Below, piece after piece: positions 52,471 through 64,000 of a DNA stretch of 64,000 bases. A model generated the notes under the pieces. The model was not told the DNA's origin. It ran no database searches and saw nothing but the letters and a program-made list of their open reading frames with translations. The stretch comes from Corallococcus macrosporus (GTDB taxonomy: Bacteria; Myxococcota; Myxococcia; Myxococcales; Myxococcaceae). Position numbers and translations under genes: made by a program. Every line of letters begins with the position of its first letter. Position 1 is the first letter of the stretch. The stretch is taken from NCBI RefSeq assembly GCF_017302985.1, contig NZ_JAFIMU010000017.1, positions 62,001-126,000 on the forward strand, in the 5' to 3' direction.

Positions 52471-53790
52471 ATGATGCGCGGCGTGATGTCCCAGCGGTCA
52501 CGTCCCGGCTCCAGCGCTCCAGGTCTCACCGTGGCCGACGTCGAGCGTCAGCTGGAGGGCCGCGCGGAGGTGCTCGCCGCGGCCCGGCGCTCCCACGCGG
52601 AGCTGCGGAAGGTGCTGTCCGGCCCTCGCTGGAAGCGCGCGCTGCTGCGGCGCCCGGAGCTGGTGCCCACGCTCGTGGCCGAAGCGGGAGCGGTGGAGGA
52701 GGCACTGGAGCGCGTCCAGCGCCGGGCGGAGCTGGAGGTCTGGCCGGACGGCACGCCCGTCCTGCGGGAGGCCCGGGAGCTGACGGCCGGGCGCGAGGGG
52801 CTGCGGCAGCTGGTCCGGCGCAGGTTGAACGCGCTGACGGTGGCGCCGGAGGACGTGCCGTTGGAGGAGGCGCTGACGCGGTTGGATGCGCTGGTGCGCC
52901 AGCCCGCGGTGCGCTGGGCGCTGAAGCCGGGCGAGGTGCTCGTCTTCGAGAACGACTCCTGGTTGCGCTCGGACCTGGCACCCCCGTTCACCGCCTGGAA
53001 GCAGGAGCGGACGCGGCGCTTGGTGCTCTCCGTGGGGACGGTGTTCGCGCTGACCTTGCTGCTGTCCTTCGTCGTCCCCAAGTCGATGGAGTCCTGGCTG
53101 ACGGGCTTCCTGGTCACGTTCGCCCTGGCCACCCTGGGGGCCCAGCTCCTGAGCGCGGGCCGGCTCCGGCTCACCAGCGAACGGCTCATCTGGGCCCCGA
53201 TGTTCGGCGAGCCGCGCGAGGTGCGCTGGGGCGCCATCCCTCCCGAGGGCTTCCGGCTGGAGCACAGCCTGGACCCGCGGCTGGAGGGGGACTGGCGGCT
53301 GCATGGGGGCGCCGTGAAGCGGGCCCCGGCGGTCGCGCTGCTCGTGGAGCTGCACCGGCAGGCCCCGCTGCGTGGCGCGGCGCGGGCGGGCGTGCGCCTG
53401 GACTCCGTGGCGGTGTTTCCCGCGCAGCTCGGCAAGCGGAAGGGCTTCTGCGTGCTGGGGCCCCAGGGCCTCTCCTTCATCCCGGAGGGTAAGGGCCCGC
53501 AGGCCTTGAGTGCCGTCACCGGCCGCCCGACCGCGCTGCGCAACTTCGAGTCCGACCAGGTGCTGGACGCGCTGCGCTGGCTGCCGGAGGCGGAGTTCGA
53601 CGCCTGCGTGATGCGCATGGTGGAGGCCACCGGCGGCGCGGCCTGGGCCCGCGCGGACGCGCGCTACGTCCCGGGCGCTCCGGTGTGGCGGCGCATCGTC
53701 ATCGAGCACGGGGGCCTGACGCTGACCGGCCGCGTGCAGTGGGACCAGCAGGATGCCACCGAACGGCTCCTGCGGGACTGGCCCCGGTAG
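52471..53790 (+). CDS. Hypothetical membrane protein with two central spans
   Basis: A 439-residue protein. An Arg/Glu-rich coiled-coil-like N terminus (residues 20-145) is followed by a loop and two close membrane helices (LVLSVGTVFALTLLLSFVVP and LTGFLVTFALATLGAQLL). The C-terminal 210 residues look like a globular PH-like beta domain (RLRLTSERLIWAPMFGEPREVRW, KGFCVLGPQGLSFIPEG) with repeated strands, as in bacterial membrane PH-domain proteins. Function unknown. Starts ATG 52471, 18 bases after the preceding gene; an internal ATG at 52486 is an alternative. Confidence 0.65.
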   Translation: MMRGVMSQRSRPGSSAPGLTVADVERQLEGRAEVLAAARRSHAELRKVLSGPRWKRALLRRPELVPTLVAEAGAVEEALERVQRRAELEVWPDGTPVLREARELTAGREGLRQLVRRRLNALTVAPEDVPLEEALTRLDALVRQPAVRWALKPGEVLVFENDSWLRSDLAPPFTAWKQERTRRLVLSVGTVFALTLLLSFVVPKSMESWLTGFLVTFALATLGAQLLSAGRLRLTSERLIWAPMFGEPREVRWGAIPPEGFRLEHSLDPRLEGDWRLHGGAVKRAPAVALLVELHRQAPLRGAARAGVRLDSVAVFPAQLGKRKGFCVLGPQGLSFIPEGKGPQALSAVTGRPTALRNFESDQVLDALRWLPEAEFDACVMRMVEATGGAAWARADARYVPGAPVWRRIVIEHGGLTLTGRVQWDQQDATERLLRDWPR

Positions 53791-53836
53791 CGCGCGGCAC
53801 CGACCAGGGAACGCCCTTCACTGCGTACACAGAAAG

Positions 53837-53863
53837 GGAGTCATTGCGCCACGCAATGACTCC
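53837..53863. promoter_or_regulatory. 27-base perfect palindrome upstream of the propeller-cytochrome gene
   Basis: 12-base perfect arms (53837-53848 and 53852-53863) around a 3-base centre, reading GGAGTCATTGCG, CCA, CGCAATGACTCC. It lies 46 bases past the stop of the preceding gene and 88 bases before the start at 53952. No T-run follows, and the less GC-rich, tight symmetry suggests an operator for a dimeric regulator rather than a terminator, though either is possible. Confidence 0.55.
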
Positions 53864-53951
53864 ACCGGGTCCGGGTCCACCCGTTGCCCCCATGTCGGAC
53901 GCCACATCTACAGTGCAGCCGGGGTCCCCAACCCCTTCCCAGAGAGACATC

Positions 53952-56756
<2,805 letters not shown>

Positions 56757-56791
56757 CGGCGGCTCCCTCGGTCAGCGGCTGATGAATCCTG

Positions 56792-56829
56792 GCGGCCCGG
56801 GCACTCCTGCCCGGGCCGCTTGTCGTTTC
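56792..56829 (+). terminator. Rho-independent terminator of the propeller-cytochrome gene
   Basis: Perfect 12-base hairpin (arms 56792-56803 and 56808-56819, 4-base loop) 36 bases after the stop codon, followed by TTGTCGTTTC. The stem and the T-containing tail fit an intrinsic terminator on the plus strand. Confidence 0.8.
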
Positions 56830-56888
56830 AAGAGGTTACGAAGCGGGCGGACAGGCGCGAGGCTCAAGTCGGCTTGCTTCCGATAATC

Positions 56889-56904
56889 CTGAGATATATC
56901 TCAG
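56889..56904. promoter_or_regulatory. Perfect 16-base palindrome, candidate NfeR operator
   Basis: CTGAGATA followed directly by TATCTCAG, positions 56889-56904, is a perfect AT-rich palindrome in very GC-rich DNA, 41 bases before the PadR-type start at 56946. GATATATC cores are typical for PadR-family operators, so autoregulation of the regulator/reductase operon is the simplest reading. Confidence 0.75.
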
Positions 56905-56945
56905 ACCCATCTGGAAGCCATCTTGAACCCCTGAAGGGACACGAC

Positions 56946-57512
56946 ATGCGCGGCGGACACGGAAGAGGCCGGGGCGACCCGGAGCACTGGCATCACGAGC
57001 GGGGAGAGGGCCGGGGACGGCACGGAGGCCATGGTGGCGGCGGGCGTCACCGGATGTTCGAGGGCGGCGAGCTGCGGCTCGTGCTGCTCCACCTCATCAA
57101 CGAGGAGCCCCGGCACGGATACGACCTCATCCGGGCCATCGAGGGCCTGAGTCGCGGCGTGTACGCGCCCAGCCCCGGGGTCATCTACCCCACGCTCACC
57201 CTGCTCAAGGACATGGAGCTGGTGGGCGAGCCGGACACGACGGACACGCAGCGCAAGCTCTTCGCCATCACGGCGCAGGGCAAGGCACTGCTCGCGGAGA
57301 ACGCGAAGACGGTGGAGGGACTGCTGCGGCGGCTTGGCGAGGCCGGAGCGCTGCGCGAGCGCACGGACGCGGCTCCAGTGCGGCGCGCGATGCAGAACCT
57401 GAAGAGCGTGCTGTTCGACACGCTGTCGCCGGGCGTGGACACGAAGGTCGTGCTCGACGTGGCGGCGTTGATTGATGAAGCCGCGCAGAAGATCGAGAGG
57501 CTCCGCTCATGA
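56946..57512 (+). CDS. nfeR: PadR-family regulator with His-rich N terminus (YqjI/NfeR-like)
   Basis: A 188-residue repressor. The first 38 residues are a Gly/Arg/His-rich tail with seven His (5, 14, 16, 17, 26, 29, 35), as in E. coli YqjI (NfeR), where it senses nickel. The PadR winged helix follows: LRLVLLHLINEEPRHGYDLIRAI, then YAPSPGVIYPTLTLLKDMELV and R-K-L-F-A-I-T-A-Q-G. ATG 56946 follows a GGG site. It is a likely metal-responsive repressor of the next gene, with which it overlaps by 4 bases (ATGA). In E. coli the homologues are divergent, here they are collinear. Identity is inferred from domain plus partner. Confidence 0.82.
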   Translation: MRGGHGRGRGDPEHWHHERGEGRGRHGGHGGGGRHRMFEGGELRLVLLHLINEEPRHGYDLIRAIEGLSRGVYAPSPGVIYPTLTLLKDMELVGEPDTTDTQRKLFAITAQGKALLAENAKTVEGLLRRLGEAGALRERTDAAPVRRAMQNLKSVLFDTLSPGVDTKVVLDVAALIDEAAQKIERLRS

Positions 57513-58249
57513 GCACCCAGGACCTGCATCAGATGGTGCGCGTGCGCCACGAGCTGCGGCGGCGCAGCCTGGTGGTCAGCGGCGTGGAATCCGTGACACC
57601 GCGCATGCGGCGCATCCACTTCTCCTCGCCGGACCTGGCGGACTTCCACAGCCCGTCGCCGGATGACCACATCAAGCTGTTCTTTCCGCGGGCGGGGGAA
57701 CAGGTGATGCGTGACTTCACGCCGCGCGCCTTCGACAACCGGAACCAGACGCTGACCATCGACTTCGCGCTGCATGGCTCCGGCCCCGCGACGGAGTGGG
57801 CCGCCGGGGCACAGGTCGGCTCCACGCTGGAGATTGGCGGGCCGAAGGGCTCGCAACTCGTGCCGGATGACTTCGACTGGTACCTGCTGGTGGGTGACGA
57901 GAGCGCGCTGCCGGCGCTCGGCCGTCGGGTGGAGTTGCTGCGTCCGGGCGTGCCGGTGACGACCGTGGCCGTCGTGGCGAACGAGGCCGAGAAGCAGACC
58001 TTCGTCACGAAGGCGTCCTGGCAGCCGACCTGGATTGTTCGCGGCGAGCCGGGGCCGGGCGACGGTGAGCTGCTGCGCCGCGCGCTCGCCGGGTTCACGC
58101 CTCCGGCGGGGGATGGCTTCGTGTGGATCGCCGGTGAGGCCGAGTGGGTCCGCGAGCTGCGAAACCACTTCGCCGAGGAGCGGAAGCACCCGGTGGAGTG
58201 GATCAAGGCCGCGTCCTACTGGCACCGCGGCGGTGGTGGCTCGCACTGA
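57509..58249 (+). CDS. nfeF: Siderophore-interacting FAD reductase (YqjH/NfeF-like)
   Basis: A 246-residue flavoprotein of the SIP family, which uses NADPH and FAD to release iron from ferric siderophores in the cytoplasm. The FAD motif is RDFTPRAF (R68-T71-R73 type), then LTIDFALHGSGPATEWA, IGGPKGS and the NADPH region WYLLVGDESALPAL. A C-terminal AASYWHRGGGG tail is usual for the family. It overlaps the regulator gene by 4 bases and would be derepressed when nickel blocks NfeR, by analogy with E. coli. Confidence 0.87.
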   Translation: MSTQDLHQMVRVRHELRRRSLVVSGVESVTPRMRRIHFSSPDLADFHSPSPDDHIKLFFPRAGEQVMRDFTPRAFDNRNQTLTIDFALHGSGPATEWAAGAQVGSTLEIGGPKGSQLVPDDFDWYLLVGDESALPALGRRVELLRPGVPVTTVAVVANEAEKQTFVTKASWQPTWIVRGEPGPGDGELLRRALAGFTPPAGDGFVWIAGEAEWVRELRNHFAEERKHPVEWIKAASYWHRGGGGSH

Positions 58250-58303
58250 AGCCTGACCCCAGGGGCAATCACCGGCCCCGGGGGCGATGCGCACCGTCGC
58301 GCC

Positions 58304-58779
58304 ATGGCGAACGACACCCAGACGGGCTCCGCGAGCACGGGGCGGATTCCAGGCAGCTTCCTCACCACGCGGGACGGCACTCAGCTCTACTTCAAGGACT
58401 GGGGACCCCGGCAGGGACAGCCTGTCGTCTTCTCCCCGGCCACTCCACGGGGGGGAGGGGAGGTGACGCGCTACATCGGGCGTCACGGCACCGGGCGCGC
58501 AGGTGTCGGAAGGGCTGCGTGAGAGCTTCCGCCTCCAGGGCGTGATGGGGGGCCTTCTCCGAAACGGACTTCCGCGCGGACCTGGCCCGCTTCGACGTGC
58601 CCACGCTGGTGATGCACGGAGACGATGATCAGAGCGTCCCCATCGACGGAGCGGCGCGCATCACGGTCACGCTCGCGAAGGGCGCGAAGCTCCAGGTGTA
58701 CCCGGGCTTCAGCCACGGCATGTGCTCGGTGAACAAGGACGTCATCAACAAGGACCTGCTGGCGTTCATCCAGGGCTGA
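58304..58779 (+). pseudogene. Decayed alpha/beta hydrolase (non-haem peroxidase-like)
   Basis: Remains of an alpha/beta hydrolase gene of the non-haem chloroperoxidase-like type, normally about 270 residues. The start (MANDTQTGS, then FLTTRDGTQLYFKDWG) is in frame to about 58435. The nucleophile-Ser motif GHSTGG is then found in another frame at 58438-58455, the GGEVTRYIGRHGTGRA helix in the first frame, VSEGLRESFRLQGVMGG in a third near 58504-58555, and FSETDFRADLARFDVPTLVMHGDDD to SHGMC and LAFIQG from about 58557 to the stop. The stretch between beta-3 and the nucleophile and the cap domain are deleted. So several indels broke it, and it cannot give an active enzyme. Confidence 0.8.
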
Positions 58780-58787
58780 GCGTCCGG

Positions 58788-58819
58788 GCCTCCGGGCGGG
58801 AGTGGTCCCGTCCGGAGGC
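58788..58819. terminator. Hairpin between the hydrolase pseudogene and the MopE-like gene
   Basis: 14-base arms (58788-58801 and 58806-58819, one G-T mismatch) with a 4-base loop between two convergent transcription units, 9 bases after the pseudogene stop. It fits a bidirectional terminator without T-runs. Confidence 0.5.
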
Positions 58820-58825
58820 TGGGGC

Positions 58826-60634
58826 TCACAGGTCCAGGATGAGGCTCAGCTCCTCTTCCGCGGCTTCGTCCGTCTGGACGGCGGCGTTCCCGTCATCCGC
58901 GTCGTCCCCGTACCGCGACCATCCGTCGAGCACGGTCTGGCCCATGCACGTCATCTGCCGGGGCGTGGCCCCGACGCCGTCGGCGTCCTGGTCCCGGTAG
59001 AGGTACGTCCAGTGGTAGCGGTCCGCGTTCGCGTCGTCGCAGTCGTTGCCCACGGCCTTGGCCGCGTAGGGCGCGGGTAGCGTCTTCCCCGTGCAGATGG
59101 TCTGCTCGGGGATGGGCGCGGTGAAGCCGTCTCCGTCGCGGTCCTCGTGGGTGGCGGACAGGTTCTGCCAGCGCGTCGCGTCCTGCGCGTCGCAGTCCGT
59201 GCTGCTGGCGGACCAGGGGCTGGGGACCTGGCCGTTGGTGCAGAGGAGCGTCGACCCGCCCGCGCCCACGCCGTCCCCGTCCGTGTCCTCGAAGGCCAGC
59301 ACGTCCCGGAAGGCGGTGGCGTTCGTGTCGTCGCAGTCCTCGCCCGACAGCCGCCGTGTCGTGTAGCCCGCGGGCAGCGCCGTGCCCGCGCACAGCTCGC
59401 CCGCCTGCGCCACGGTGTACGTGTCGCCGTCCGCGTCGCGATAGGTGAAGCCCAGCATCCGCCACAGGGTGGCGTCCTGGGGCGCGCAGTCCGTGGCCTG
59501 CGTGGAGTAGCCCGTGGGCACGCTCGCCGTGCCGCAGATGGAAGCCGCCGCGCCCGCGCCCACGCCGTCTCCGTCCGCGTCCGCGTGGACGCTCCAGGCC
59601 CGGAACAGCGCCGCGTTCCCGTCGTCGCAGTCGTCATTCCACGCCTCCTGGGAGTAGCCCTTGGGCAGCCAGAAGCCGCTGCACACCTGGCCCGTCGCCG
59701 GGGACAGGCGGCCATCGCCATCGCCGTCCCGCGAGGCGTAGAACAGGAGGTGCCAGCGGGTGCCGTCTCCCGGCGCGCAGTCCCCGCCCCGGAACGTCTC
59801 TCCCGGCGCGGTCTCCTTCGGGCCCACGCAGCGGAGCACCGGCGCTCCGTCGCCGTAGCCGTCTCCGTCCGGATCCAACCAGCGCTCGACCCGGACCGTG
59901 CGGCTCGCGTTGCGGTCATCGCAGTCCGGCGGGTCGGACACGGTGTCGTAGCCCGCGGGCAGGGTCGCGCCCGCGCACACCGTACCCTGCTGTTCCACGG
60001 CGAAGCCGTCCCCGTCCTCGTCCCGGTGCGTGAAGGGCAGCCGCTGCCAGGAGCGGGCGTCCCCCGGCGCGCAGTCACCCGAGGTGAGCACGTACCCCTT
60101 GGGCGGCGAGCGCCCCCGGCTGGGACACCACGCGATGGTCATTCCCGCGCCCACGCCGTCCAGGTCCGTGTCCGCCCACGCTTCCGACAGGGCCGACACC
60201 GCCGCGTCCCCGTCGTCGCAGTCCGGCGCCGCCGGCTGCTCCCGGTAGCCCACGAGCGTGTCCCCCACGCAGCCCGTCACCGGGCCCTTGCCCGTGGCCC
60301 CGTCTCCGTCCGCGTCCGGGTAGAGGCCCGGCACGGTGCGCCAGCGGGTGCCGTCCGTGGGGGCGCAGTCGCCTCCCACCTGGGCCCACTGCTTCGTCTT
60401 GCTTCCCACGCAGGCGACGAGCGAGTCCCCCTCACCGAAGCCGTCCCCGTCCGAGTCCTCGTAGCCCCTGACGGACCGCCACACGGTGGGGTTCGCGTCA
60501 TCGCAGTCCAGCTCCGCCGGATGGCCGTCGCCGTCCAGGTCCCGGGAGCCCAGGCCGCTGCCGACACCGCAGCCGAGCTGGAGCCCCAGGGCAAGCCACA
60601 CCCACGCCCGCATCATGCGCATCCGCGTGTCCAT
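58826..60634 (-). CDS. MopE-like lipoprotein with tandem DxDGDG repeats
   Basis: A 602-residue predicted lipoprotein (MDTRMRMMRAWVWLALGLQLGC, lipobox L-Q-L-G-C). The mature protein is a chain of about a dozen units of 40-50 residues alternating between a D-x-D-G-D-G/C-D-D type (such as DLDGDGHPAELDCDDANPTVW) and a G-D-C-A-P-x-D type, each with one or two Cys. This is the 'putative metal-binding motif' family related to the copper protein MopE; the acidic loops probably bind calcium and the Cys pair up. It is likely a surface or secreted protein of unknown role. It follows the small secreted protein gene after 15 bases. Confidence 0.85.
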   Translation of the reverse strand: MDTRMRMMRAWVWLALGLQLGCGVGSGLGSRDLDGDGHPAELDCDDANPTVWRSVRGYEDSDGDGFGEGDSLVACVGSKTKQWAQVGGDCAPTDGTRWRTVPGLYPDADGDGATGKGPVTGCVGDTLVGYREQPAAPDCDDGDAAVSALSEAWADTDLDGVGAGMTIAWCPSRGRSPPKGYVLTSGDCAPGDARSWQRLPFTHRDEDGDGFAVEQQGTVCAGATLPAGYDTVSDPPDCDDRNASRTVRVERWLDPDGDGYGDGAPVLRCVGPKETAPGETFRGGDCAPGDGTRWHLLFYASRDGDGDGRLSPATGQVCSGFWLPKGYSQEAWNDDCDDGNAALFRAWSVHADADGDGVGAGAAASICGTASVPTGYSTQATDCAPQDATLWRMLGFTYRDADGDTYTVAQAGELCAGTALPAGYTTRRLSGEDCDDTNATAFRDVLAFEDTDGDGVGAGGSTLLCTNGQVPSPWSASSTDCDAQDATRWQNLSATHEDRDGDGFTAPIPEQTICTGKTLPAPYAAKAVGNDCDDANADRYHWTYLYRDQDADGVGATPRQMTCMGQTVLDGWSRYGDDADDGNAAVQTDEAAEEELSLILDL

Positions 60635-60649
60635 GAAGGCGGCCGGGAG

Positions 60650-61012
60650 CTACTGGCGGGTCAGCGTGCACTGCGGGGCGTAGGAGTACGGGAGGTAGTA
60701 GCCCCACGAGAACAGGTATCGCCCGGGCCGGGTCATGGCGAGCAGCGCCAGCCGGTCACACCGCGACGCCTCCACGGAGTTGCCCGCCGAGTCCGAGCTG
60801 TTGCCGGCCCAGAAGCTGAAGGTGCGCGGCGTGCTCTCACCCACGAGGGTCCCGGTGATGTCGAGCGAGGTGTGGGACACGGCGTAGGCATCCACCGACG
60901 CGAAGACATAGGTCACGCCCGGGACGGGCTGCTCCGGCTGGGTCTGGGCCCCGGCGGTGCTCGGGGCAAGGGACAGGGCGGCCAGCAGGGCGAGTGCGCG
61001 GAGCGACGACAT
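60650..61012 (-). CDS. Small secreted protein
   Basis: A 120-residue exported protein (signal MSSLRALALLAALSLAPSTAGAQ). The mature part is a compact beta-rich sequence with two Cys (S-R-C-D-R-L and PQCTLTRQ) and an F-W-A-G-N-S-S segment. ATG 61012 has GAGGAA 7 bases upstream. First gene of a unit with the MopE-like lipoprotein (15-base gap), so it may be its partner. Family not recognised. Confidence 0.7.
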   Translation of the reverse strand: MSSLRALALLAALSLAPSTAGAQTQPEQPVPGVTYVFASVDAYAVSHTSLDITGTLVGESTPRTFSFWAGNSSDSAGNSVEASRCDRLALLAMTRPGRYLFSWGYYLPYSYAPQCTLTRQ

Positions 61013-61180
61013 GGGGTGTTCCTCGAAAGGGCAGGGCCGCGACGGGGGCGCGGCGTCCAGCCCTATACGGAGGCCGCCGGATTCCTTGGCTCTTTCCCAG
61101 GCCGCCATGCGTCGGGAGCCCTGCGGAAGGGGCGCCGCCGGGCTTGTCATGCCCCAGGGGGTGCAATACGCCTGGGTGCC

Positions 61181-62584
<1,404 letters not shown>

Positions 62585-62597
62585 GCGTCCCGCGGCC

Positions 62598-63851
62598 TCA
62601 GGACACGATGCGCGTCTTGATGTCCGTCTCCAGCCCGGCGATGGCCTCGCACACCTGGCGGGACACGTCCTGGTCCAGGTCCATCACCAGGTAGCCCACG
62701 TTGGCGTCCGTGCTCAGCACCTGCGCGTGGATGTTGGCGTTCAGGTCGGACACGATGCGGTTGATGTCGCGGAGCACGCCCGGCGTGTTGCGGTGCACGT
62801 TGATGATGCGGTGGGTGCCCGGGTTGATGGGCGCCTCCACGTTGGGGAAGTTCACCGCGCCCGTCGTCGCGCCGCCCTTCACGAACTTGAGCAGCGACGT
62901 GGCCACCTCCTTGCCAATGGACGCCTGCGCCTCCTCCGTGGAGCCGCCGATGTGCGGCGTGAGCACCACGTTGGGAATCCCCTGCAGCTCCGTCACGAAG
63001 CCGTCCGAGTTGCCCTCCGGCTCCTCCGGGTACACGTCCACCGCCGCGCCGCCCAGGTGCTTGGAGCGCAGCGCCCGGGCCAGCGCCGGGATGTCCACCA
63101 CCGTGCCGCGGCTGGCGTTGATGAGGCACGCGCCCGGCTTCATGGCCGCCAGTTGCTCCGCGCCAATCATCAGGTGCGTGGAGGCCAGCGCCGGCACGTG
63201 CAGCGTCACGAAGTCGGACTCCGCCAAGAGCCCGTTCAGCGTGGGCACCGAGCGCGAGTTGCCCAGCGGCAGCTTCGTCATCACGTCGTAGTAGAGGACG
63301 CGCATGCCCAGGGCTTCCGCCAGCACGCCCAGCTGCGAGCCGATGTGCCCGTAGCCGATGATGCCCAGCGTCTTGCCGCGCACCTCGTGGCTGCCCGTGG
63401 CCACCTTGCGCCACTGCCCCGCGTGCACCTCCCGGCTGCGGTCGAAGAGCTGGCGCGTCAGCACCACCACCTCCGCCAGCACCATCTCCGCCACGCTGCG
63501 CGTGTTGCTGAACGGCGCGTTGAACACCGGCACGCCGTGCACGCTGGAGGCGAGCAGGTCAATCTGGTTGGTGCCGATGCAGAAGGCGCCAATCGCCAGC
63601 AGGTCGTCCGCGTACTTCAGCGCCTCCTCCGGCACCGTCGTCTTGCTGCGGATGCCCAAGAGGTGCACGCCCTTGAGCCGCTCCGCCAGCTCCTCCGGCT
63701 TGAGCGCCGCGGACAGCCGCTCCACCTCGAAGCCCTCCGCCTTCAGCATCTCCTGGGCCGAGGCGTGGATGTTCTCCAGCAACATGACTCGCAGCGGGCC
63801 CTCGGTGCTCACGGGGCGGCGGGGCGACGGCGGGAAGCGGGGTGTGCTCAT
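62598..63851 (-). CDS. serA: D-3-phosphoglycerate dehydrogenase
   Basis: A 417-residue NAD-dependent enzyme starting serine biosynthesis. The Rossmann motif is LGIIGYGHIGSQLG; catalytic residues appear in INASRGTVVDIPAL (Arg), VDVYPEEPEGN (Glu) and VLTPHIGGST (His). The C-terminal roughly 90 residues are an ACT domain (GTHRIINVHRNTPGVLRDIN, VGYLVMDLDQDVS) that gives serine feedback in the E. coli enzyme (410 residues, same architecture). It could also reduce 2-oxoglutarate. The ATG at 63851 lies 11 bases downstream of the histidine kinase stop, so the two may be co-transcribed. Confidence 0.94.
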   Translation of the reverse strand: MSTPRFPPSPRRPVSTEGPLRVMLLENIHASAQEMLKAEGFEVERLSAALKPEELAERLKGVHLLGIRSKTTVPEEALKYADDLLAIGAFCIGTNQIDLLASSVHGVPVFNAPFSNTRSVAEMVLAEVVVLTRQLFDRSREVHAGQWRKVATGSHEVRGKTLGIIGYGHIGSQLGVLAEALGMRVLYYDVMTKLPLGNSRSVPTLNGLLAESDFVTLHVPALASTHLMIGAEQLAAMKPGACLINASRGTVVDIPALARALRSKHLGGAAVDVYPEEPEGNSDGFVTELQGIPNVVLTPHIGGSTEEAQASIGKEVATSLLKFVKGGATTGAVNFPNVEAPINPGTHRIINVHRNTPGVLRDINRIVSDLNANIHAQVLSTDANVGYLVMDLDQDVSRQVCEAIAGLETDIKTRIVS

Positions 63852-63862
63852 GGCGCCTTGCG

Positions 63863-64000
63863 TTAGACCTCGCCCTCCATGGTGTCAAGCCTCGGGTGGG
63901 AGGGAGGGGACTCCGGCAAGGTGAAGGTGAACGTCGTGCCGGCCCCTTCGTCGCTGTCCACCCATAGGCGGCCCCCGTGGGCGGTGATGATTCCGCAGGC
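63863..64000 (-). CDS. Histidine kinase C-terminal fragment (partial)
   Basis: The window ends inside a gene whose last 45 codons are present. They encode [25 protein letters not shown], the G2 box and end of a HATPase_c domain of a sensor histidine kinase, then a short Pro/Ser tail and stop TAA. The 5' part lies beyond position 64000. It would transfer phosphate to a response regulator not visible here. It is upstream of serA on the same strand. Confidence 0.85.
   Translation of the reverse strand, partial: ACGIITAHGGRLWVDSDEGAGTTFTFTLPESPPSHPRLDTMEGEV

Noticed and set aside
58304-58522. A separate small gene of 72 codons
   Set aside because: It is only the first piece of a broken alpha/beta hydrolase; the rest continues in other frames up to 58779.

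Overview
The window is very GC-rich DNA with strong G/C third-position bias, densely packed with genes on both strands. It looks like a chromosomal segment of a myxobacterium of the Corallococcus/Myxococcus type. The evidence is many lipoproteins, two Hanks-type Ser/Thr kinases, very large TPR and membrane proteins, a MopE-like repeat lipoprotein, and a toxin/immunity pair resembling SitA6/SitI6, families I know only from myxobacteria. I saw no rRNA, tRNA, CRISPR array, insertion sequence or prophage. The assignment rests on gene content, not on a database search.

Layout. 0.1-8 kb: DUF3293 protein, MBL-fold hydrolase, SnoaL-like lipoprotein and an acyl-CoA oxidase-like protein with an extra N-terminal domain (all minus), then a cardiolipin synthase-like PLD (plus), endonuclease III and a GNAT acetyltransferase (minus). 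8-18.6 kb: a 1920-residue zinc-ribbon/multi-membrane-span protein, two small envelope proteins, a subclass B1-like metallo-beta-lactamase, and a kinase-cyclase hybrid. 18.7-32.5 kb: a 3187-residue TPR protein, a lipoprotein, queC, a VanX-like D-Ala-D-Ala dipeptidase, a second kinase and an alpha/beta hydrolase. 32.6-37.2 kb: a tightly coupled methylthioadenosine salvage cluster, mtnB-mtnD-mtnC-mtnP-mtnA, ending in a second class II aldolase. This gene set could serve both methionine salvage and the 5'-deoxyadenosine 'DHAP shunt'.

37-44.8 kb is the most accessory-looking part. It holds a TPR-CHAT lipoprotein (caspase-like His/Cys dyad), a convergent HEIGH metalloprotease, a membrane metallophosphoesterase, the SitA/SitI-like pair in DNA that looks less GC-rich, and an FHA protein. 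44.8-48.6 kb carries acyl-CoA synthetase, phosphofructokinase and glucosamine-6-phosphate deaminase. 48.6-53.8 kb has a lytic transglycosylase, a lipoprotein/outer-membrane pair, a Pvc16-like protein and two uncharacterised proteins. 53.9-58.8 kb has a beta-propeller/cytochrome c protein, a nickel/iron-type PadR regulator with its siderophore-interacting reductase (NfeR/NfeF-like) and a perfect palindromic operator candidate, and a decayed alpha/beta hydrolase. 58.8-64 kb has the MopE-like lipoprotein, a small secreted protein, a D-2-hydroxyglutarate dehydrogenase-like flavoprotein convergent with serA, and the 3' end of a histidine kinase.

I judge the most interesting items to be the Sit-type kin-discrimination pair with a degenerate immunity motif, the double-purpose MTA/5'-deoxyadenosine cluster, the CHAT plus metalloprotease pair, the NfeR/NfeF unit with its operator, the propeller-cytochrome with a 27-bp palindrome upstream, and the kinase fused to a probably inactive cyclase domain.
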